The translations under genes were made by a program, and so were the position numbers. From positions 33,276,770 to 33,340,769 of the forward strand of contig NC_080682.1 of NCBI RefSeq assembly GCF_030445035.2: a stretch of DNA of 64,000 bases. The letters run 5' to 3'. Source of the stretch: Dasypus novemcinctus. Taxonomy: Eukaryota > Chordata > Mammalia > Cingulata > Dasypodidae. Positions 57,895 to 64,000 of the stretch are shown piece after piece. The notes under the pieces were generated by a model. It had not been told where the DNA came from. It ran no database searches and worked only from the letters and a program-made list of their open reading frames with translations. Positions within the stretch are counted from its first letter, which is position 1; each line of letters starts with the position of its first letter.

Positions 57895-58825
57895 ATGGAA
57901 AGTAGGAATTACACAAATGGACCTGGTTTCATTCTACTGGGACTGACAGAATCTGAAGAGATCCCACAGTTTCTCTTTATATTATTTCTCATAATATACT
58001 TGATTACTGTGCTGGGGAATACGGGTATGATATTGATCATTCACCTGGATCACCAGCTTCACTCACCCACGTCACCTGTCATTCCTTGACCTCAGTTACT
58101 CAACAGTAATCATACCTAACACCTTAGAGAACTTACTGACTTCCAACAAATATATTTCATTCACTGACTGCTTCACCCAGATGTTTTTCTTTGTCTTCTT
58201 CTTTGTCACTGAGTTTTTCTTTCTCTCTTCCATGGCCTATGACCGCTATGTAGCTATTTGCAATCCTCTGCACTACAAGGCTGTTATGTCCAGGAAACTC
58301 TGCTATGCCTTTATCACTGTGTCCTACATGATTGGCTTTACTCAATCATTAGCTATTGTTCTTTGCATCAGCAGTTTGCATTTCTGTAAATCCCATGTAG
58401 CCTATCACTTTTTCTGCGACACAACCCCAGTTTTAGTCCTGTCCTGCACTGACACTCATGGTACTGAAATCATGATAATCAATCTTGTTGTTTTAAACAT
58501 AATGGGGTCTCTTAGTACGATCACTGTTTCCTATGTGTCCATTCTGTCTAATATCCTAAAAATTAATTCCACTTCGGGAAAGCGCAAAGCCGTCTCTACT
58601 TGTGCCTCCCACCTCATGGGAGTAACCATCTTTTACAGCACCATGATTTTTACTTATTTAAAATTGAAGAAGTCCTACTCTTTGGGAAGGGATCAAGTGG
58701 CCTCTGTGTTTTATACTATGGTAATCCCCATGCTGAATCCACTCATTTACACTTTTAGAAACAAAGAAGTGAACAATGCTCTCATTAGAGTCATGCAGAA
58801 GATAGAGGCCTCCAGGCAATTTTAG
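57895..58825 (+). pseudogene. Olfactory receptor pseudogene with one 14-bp deletion
   Basis: Closest paralogue of the intact OR (about 86% identical by eye at the start). It begins [10 protein letters not shown] at 57895 and is open through TM1. After QLHS a deletion of 14 bases relative to the intact gene (near 58067, removing the PMYFF stretch) shifts the frame and causes a stop at 58087-58089. Downstream of the deletion the original frame is fully open to TAG 58823-58825, with [29 protein letters not shown] and [15 protein letters not shown] intact. So this is a recent, single-lesion loss. ATG 57895 is preferred over an upstream non-ATG start. A truncated C-terminal product from an internal ATG (58181) is possible on paper but would lack TM1-TM2. 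Confidence 0.95.
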
Positions 58826-59220
58826 TGACAGGGATGCCAAACATCTAAGTACACTGCTTCTTTCTTTCCTATTAGGATATTTATTCGTTAAACAAGGTAG
58901 CATCATTTAATTAGTTTGAATTTCTGTTGAGTCTTCCTCTATTTGACCACACATGATATGGAACATCTCCGAAATATCTTTTAAATTTTACATAGTAATT
59001 GGAAACCATGACATATGTGTTAAATCTTTAGGTTAAATTTATGTGTGTTTAAGGTCAATCGTGTGCAACAACAACAATAAAAATGTAGTGTTATCTTTCA
59101 AATTGTATCATAGAAATCCCCATCAATATTCCAAATTCAGAGAATTTTGTTATGAAAAGCACTTTCATTAGTCATTTGTTCTGTAGAGAAAAATATAGCA
59201 TATTCTTTTAGATTGCTGCT
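58826..59220. other. 3' flank of the copy B OR pseudogene
   Basis: Collinear with 28210-28570. No separate gene. Confidence 0.6.
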
Positions 59221-59400
59221 TTTGACTGAAAATCCAGAGTTTAGATTCTAAATCTTCCACATTTTTACCTATATATCTCTTTCTAAGTCCCTGAAAGTGT
59301 TAGTATAGTATTCATAACTGTGTAAGAAAAAATTCTAAATACATAGTTACCCTAAAGATTAAACCATGTTATGAATAAATTTCTGTTGTACTAATAAATT
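59220..59400 (+). mobile_element. MIR SINE fragment (partner of 28570-28760)
   Basis: Degenerate MIR blocks in the same order and position relative to the OR as in copy A. Confidence 0.7.
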
Positions 59401-61335
59401 TTGAAAAGGATCATGAGAATGCTATTTCTGAAAAATTTTCAACATACAGTAACTTTTGTATGAAAATGTTCACTGGTGTTTTATGAATAATTTTGGCTAA
59501 TCTTATTCAAAACAAACAGGTAAAAAAGAAAAAGCAAACTTCAATATTTGGTCTTAGAAAAAAGTACATTATTGTGATAGGATTAAGTTTTAAAGAAAAG
59601 TGTATATTCACATTGAAAAAAATTTGATATGCATTTTAGACTATTACAAAAAATAAAAATATCTTACTTTTTAAGAATTTTGTTCACATGTATAGACAAA
59701 CCTTATGCTTATGTATGTATATATATATAATATATATATATATAAATTTGTCATTTTTAGTTTCTGTTTTTCAGCTTTTCCACTCATCACTCTAACCTTT
59801 GTCAATTTCTTTGTTATTTAATTTTGGAGAGAACTATCCTTTTGGTACATTAACAAAATCAAGAATCTCATCTTGCAATGCTTTTAGCCCTAAAGTTTGT
59901 ATATTCATGAAGTTAAATACCACATGTAGTTATACTAGTTTTGCTTTTACCTGTTAACCATTTGAAAACCCTGTCTTTATGTCACACATCAACTAGATTT
60001 TATAATTACTGTCATTTTTTAATTTTGTTATGAATCATAACCATTTCATTTTTCCTGGTTTCTGTGTGTTTATGTTATTTAAAAAGATGTAATTTTTGAA
60101 TTAAAATATTGTTTCGTTTGTTTTAATAACTTTTATACAGAAAAGTTGCAAGCTATGCATGGTTATCAATCCAAATTTTGTGACATCCCATAAATTTTAT
60201 TCAGGAAATTTGCTAATATTTCCTTTTAAAAATGCCTCTACCCAATCTGGATTTGCAGTTTTAATATTCTCTTCTATTCAAAGTATAATTAAGGAAGTAT
60301 GTTTTCTTCATTTTCCTGTTTGATTATTTTTATTTAACTTAAGTAATGGTTATTAGAAATATTTTCCATTCAAGTAATTTGTATTATTTTAACTTATATT
60401 AAGATTTTCTTTGTAGAATTATAATTGTTAATTTTCTTGAATGATTTTTGAAATATTAATATAAGGTTTAAACCTTTTAGGATAAAAAAATGTGATGAAA
60501 TTTCACTAGTTCAGAATTCTTTATTAAGTCATAGAATAATTAAAATATTCATTATTTTCCTTTACCTCCTTTATTTCCACAAAATTTTGTTATTATATAT
60601 AATATACATATAAATTACTCTATCTTTTGTGATCTCTATGTTGTCTAGAATTTAAATTTATTGCAATTTTTCCTTCTTTTGTTTACAATTAGCTATATTT
60701 TTGTTAAGGATTTATTTTTAATAAAATCCTCTTTAAACTAATTCATCATCTCCTACATGTATTGGATCTTTAATTTAAGGATTCTTTACATTTTCTGGTC
60801 TTTCTAATGGACTCTGCTGACCTTACTTTCATTTATGTATATTTCTATGATCTATGAATCCTGTTGGGTTTTATTGGCAACTATGGTTAACAGATATTTA
60901 ATTTTTTTTAGAAAGTAGTAACTTCAGAAATTGATTTTCTTCAATTAAATTGAGATTACCGTCTCATAATACATGCTAGAGAAAATTTGTGAGTGGTTTA
61001 AATAAATGTAATATAAACCCTAAGCATTGTAAACACACTAAACTATTGACATTTTCCTTTTCTTTTCCTTATTTAAGTCAGTGCATATCATGTTTTATGT
61101 AAGGGTTGGTCTGACATATTTTTAGGACATGTGCATGGAGGTGTGTTTTGTGCATGGAGGTATGTTAAAATTCCATGTATATTTTTGTGATCTATGTATC
61201 TTTAAAAAATTAAATTAAATTTAAAAAAATTTTATGTATTGTAAAGGTAAAGTTTGAACTACTTAAAATGATTAAAAAGTCTGAAATAGAGCATGAAAAA
61301 TATGATTTTCTTTGTTTGCAGGTGTTTCATGACAT
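59400..61335. other. AT-rich duplicated sequence without recognised genes
   Basis: Collinear with 28760-30480. It contains a (TA)n tract at 59717-59752. A short L1-type tail (TTTTTGTGATCTATGTATCTT near 61182) lies at about 61110-61235 and is absent from copy A at about 30400. Confidence 0.6.
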
Positions 61336-61530
61336 ATAATAATAGTGAAAACATAAATATTTAATGAACACCTATTGAGTGCCAGGCAATATTCAAAGGG
61401 CTTTAGGTAGATGTTTAATATACTTTATCTTTACAAGATAACTCTTAGATACTTGTAGTATGTTAAATTTAATCCCAGGGAGTGAAAAGCTATCATCCTA
61501 CTTGTTCAAAGATTTAGGACTCAACCTGGC
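61335..61530 (+). mobile_element. MIR SINE fragment (partner of 30480-30740)
   Basis: Core AATGAACACCTATTGAGTGC followed by TACAAGATAACTCTTAG. Confidence 0.8.
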
Positions 61531-61659
61531 ATTTTCTCTACATCATGCGCACATCACATAGAGTTCATCAGCATATCATCTATATTGCAGAATATATTTG
61601 GATAGTGATTATGTTTCAACTTCTCCTCTGCTACCTCCTTGGCCCCTAAAAACTTCCTC

Positions 61660-62260
61660 TAAACCTTTAAATTATTGTCGCATCCTTTAGATTGTCTCCA
61701 TTTTCTGCTTTATACTCCCTGAGTCTAATCTCAATGTCGAGGCCAAAGCGATACTGTTATAACAAAACTTGTCTTATTTCACTTTCTTTCACAAAACTCA
61801 CAAAGATTCCCATCTCAAAAAGATGAAAAATAATTTTTTGCAAGAATTTACAGATCCAATATGATCTAGCCCACTTTGGAGTGGCCACACAGACCTCTTC
61901 ACTCTTGGTACAGGAATACACATTAGTTTTTATGCTGCCTGGAACACTTACAATTTTACTTTTCCTTAAAATTCTCTTGCTCCAGATAGCTTCATGGGCC
62001 CTTTCCATTTTCTAACCCTTAAGATCATCCTATATACCCAATTAAAAGCGCATCTGGTCTTTCACCATTGCGACATTTGTTTTCCTTAGCCCTTATGCCA
62101 CCTTACATGCTATGTAGTCTATTTATAACTTTATTTCTCCTGTTTTCCTACACCTTGAGAGCTCTATGAGCACACGATTTTTGCCGACTATTTTCCGTAC
62201 TGTCTCCCCAATACCTAGAAGAGAGCCACAATAAATATATTTGAATGGCAGAATTTTACA
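61660..62260 (+). mobile_element. LINE-2 3' end (partner of 30880-31715), uninterrupted
   Basis: Contains AATATGATCTAGCCCACTTT, GAGAGCTCTATGAGCACACG, CCCCAATACCTAGAAGAGAG and AATAAATATATTTGAATGGC. The point corresponding to the copy A L1-tail insertion is intact. Confidence 0.75.
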
Positions 62261-63010
62261 TATAGTGAAACTGGGTCATACAGAGGTTTCATAACTTAAT
62301 TCATGGTCAAGCAATAGGTTGAAGGACAAGTTGAAATTGGAACCTAGACAGACTGAATTTGTAGCTCAAATTCGTAATCACCATGTTATCACATGACATT
62401 TTTCCACAAATACATTCTACTCCTTTCAGAGTTGAAAACATACCTATGTTACTTTATTATATTAAGATCTATCAACAAAGACAGGGATGTGAAATATGTG
62501 TTGTTTGCTGACACCACTAGAGCTGCTAATAGAATACTGTAATTTTGGAGAGAGTTGCTAAATAGAATCAAACATACAATTATAGTCCTATTTACAGAAA
62601 AAAAGAATGTTGTACAGGAAAGATCGAATATCAGATGATGTGATTGGGCTGGGGAACGAACCTTCATTATTCAGATTTTGGCTGGGTAGTACCAGTAAGG
62701 GCTTCAGAAATAGAGGAGCTCAACAAAAGGTAAGTATCATTTTTGGGTGGAAGAATGCAGATTCTAGCTAACTAGGCTTTAGGGGTGACTCTCTTCCTTG
62801 CAATAATTCTAGCACCCAGATTTATTTTGTGATGTTGCTCTATTATCTCCAAAGGAGTTGTCCTTTTCCGCTAGGTTAAATTGGTTTCATTCAGCATTCT
62901 GTTAAACTTCCAGTCTGAGTAAAAGGTGAGATTTTACATTTGGAAAACTATTCCATATTCTTTCCTCATTTGGATGAATTTTAAGTAAAAATACAATTTC
63001 TTTTAGAGAC
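62260..63010. other. Duplicated non-coding sequence (copy B)
   Basis: Collinear with 31715-32460 of copy A. No gene. Confidence 0.65.
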
Positions 63011-64000
63011 ATAGGAATAAACATGTTACACATTTTTTTCTGATTTTAGATGAAAGGTACAATTTCATGTTATCTAAATTATCAATTTTACCATCTAAAG
63101 TGTTGTTTATAATATTTTCTACTCTCCATACTTTCATCCCTTTTATTTATAATTTTTGTTTTCTCTGTTTTAGTGGTTGTCCTAGGTATTATTTGTATGC
63201 ATGTTTAATTTATCATAGTTTGCCTAAAATAATAGATGACATAACTTAAATAATTAAAACTAAAATAGTTGAGATTCAATTCTTTCCCATTTTGTTGTTC
63301 TTGTAATAAATTTTACTTTTATGTATTGTTTAAACCCAATAATTTATTAATCTAGCTTGAATCTAAGTAATTATTTTTTAAACAATTAAAATTTTACAAA
63401 TCAAATTTTGATAAATTTATTTCCATTTTTACATTTTAGCATCATTTATACATATATTTAGACACAACTGTCATTCTATTATGATATACCTGTGCAGGTA
63501 ATTTTTTAAACAAATAATTTTATTGACACATATTAATGAACCATACAATTTATTCAAAGTGTGTAATCAATAGTATTTGGTATAATCACATAGTTGTGTG
63601 TTCATCACTTCAATCATTACTAGAACATTTTCATTATTTCAATTATAGTAATAAACAAAGAACAGATGAATGAACACACAAGAAAATTCCTCACCTCTCA
63701 ATCTCTTTATGCTTTCCCCGCTACATAGCTGGTGTTTCTGTCTATTCATTCCCAAGTATATAATAAATGACTTTTAGAGGCTTGGTTCTTAAAGCACAAG
63801 TCTGCTGGCTAAAAAATTATTTTTCTCTGCTTCTATTTGTGTATGTGAGTGCTATTTTTCCTAACACATATTTATTATGTACTTATATTTGAAAGTTGTT
63901 TTCAATGGATATTAAAATTGAATTCTGGAATTTTTTTTATCAGTCAGTACTTCAAATATAACTTCACATTATCTTTTGCTTGTATCATTATTGTTGGCAA
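63010..64000 (-). mobile_element. Ancient L1/HAL1-like antisense fragment, running off the window
   Basis: Partner of 32460-33070 in copy A, interrupted by a copy B-specific insert at about 63508-63790. Family assignment follows from copy A, where more of the element is visible. Confidence 0.5.
63508..63790 (-). mobile_element. L1 3'-end-like insert, antisense, specific to copy B
   Basis: T-rich start (AATAATTTTATTGACACATA) followed by CCATACAATTTATTCAAAGT and ATAATCACATAGTTGTGTGT, the antisense pattern of a common mammalian L1 3' UTR type. Copy A reads straight through at about 32900. Confidence 0.65.

Noticed and set aside
58181-58825. Independent 214-codon membrane protein
   Set aside because: It is the C-terminal two thirds of the frameshifted OR; TM1 and TM2 lie in the other frame upstream.
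1-64000. CRISPR arrays, tRNA or rRNA genes, bacterial operons
   Set aside because: No regularly spaced direct repeats with unique spacers, no cloverleaf-forming tRNA sequence with intact boxes, and no bacterial-style gene packing. The tandem repeats seen belong to the ERV.

Overview
This window is mammalian nuclear DNA, very probably from a xenarthran (armadillo, sloth or anteater). The best taxonomic clue is a DAS-type SINE at about 725-1065, a tRNA-derived SINE family described from xenarthrans. The background is AT-rich and full of degraded LINE-1, L2 and MIR copies, with no bacterial or viral-genome features. The only intact protein gene I can support is one olfactory receptor (OR) gene at 27265-28209. 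Two paralogous OR pseudogenes flank it: an inverted, badly broken copy at 8481-9380 and a nearly intact copy at 57895-58825 with one frameshifting deletion.

Layout. 1-6650: an ERV-L-like fragment, the DAS SINE, an unidentified processed-pseudogene candidate on the minus strand, and L1 debris. 6660-9400: an inverted OR unit with its 3' flank. 9480-11030: AT-rich sequence. From about 11.1 kb to the window end, most of the sequence is one long unit present twice in tandem. Copy A runs from about 11.1 to at least 33.1 kb and copy B from about 37.0 kb past the window edge. The copies share L1, L2, MIR and ERV-L fossils in the same order, and each carries one OR about two thirds of the way along. 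By eye they are about 85% identical. Each copy then acquired its own insertions and deletions.

The striking element is a GC-rich endogenous retrovirus at 48473-52280 in copy B. It is complete end to end: 6-bp target duplication, two LTRs of about 995 bp that are about 97% identical, a tRNA-Lys1,2-type primer binding site and a polypurine tract. Its interior is only 1.8 kb. It lacks gag, protease and almost all of pol, and keeps the end of pol overlapping an env leader and a broken env transmembrane region. Just after the primer binding site lie three tandem copies of a 217-bp non-coding unit. The LTRs themselves contain 59-bp and 23-bp tandem repeats. The corresponding point in copy A (about 21504) is the empty pre-insertion site, so the element arrived after the duplication. 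It looks like a non-autonomous, betaretrovirus-like (class II) element that depended on proteins supplied by a relative.

Repeat names and boundaries were assigned by eye from remembered family consensus features, so edges are approximate (tens of bases) except where a terminal repeat or target duplication is quoted.
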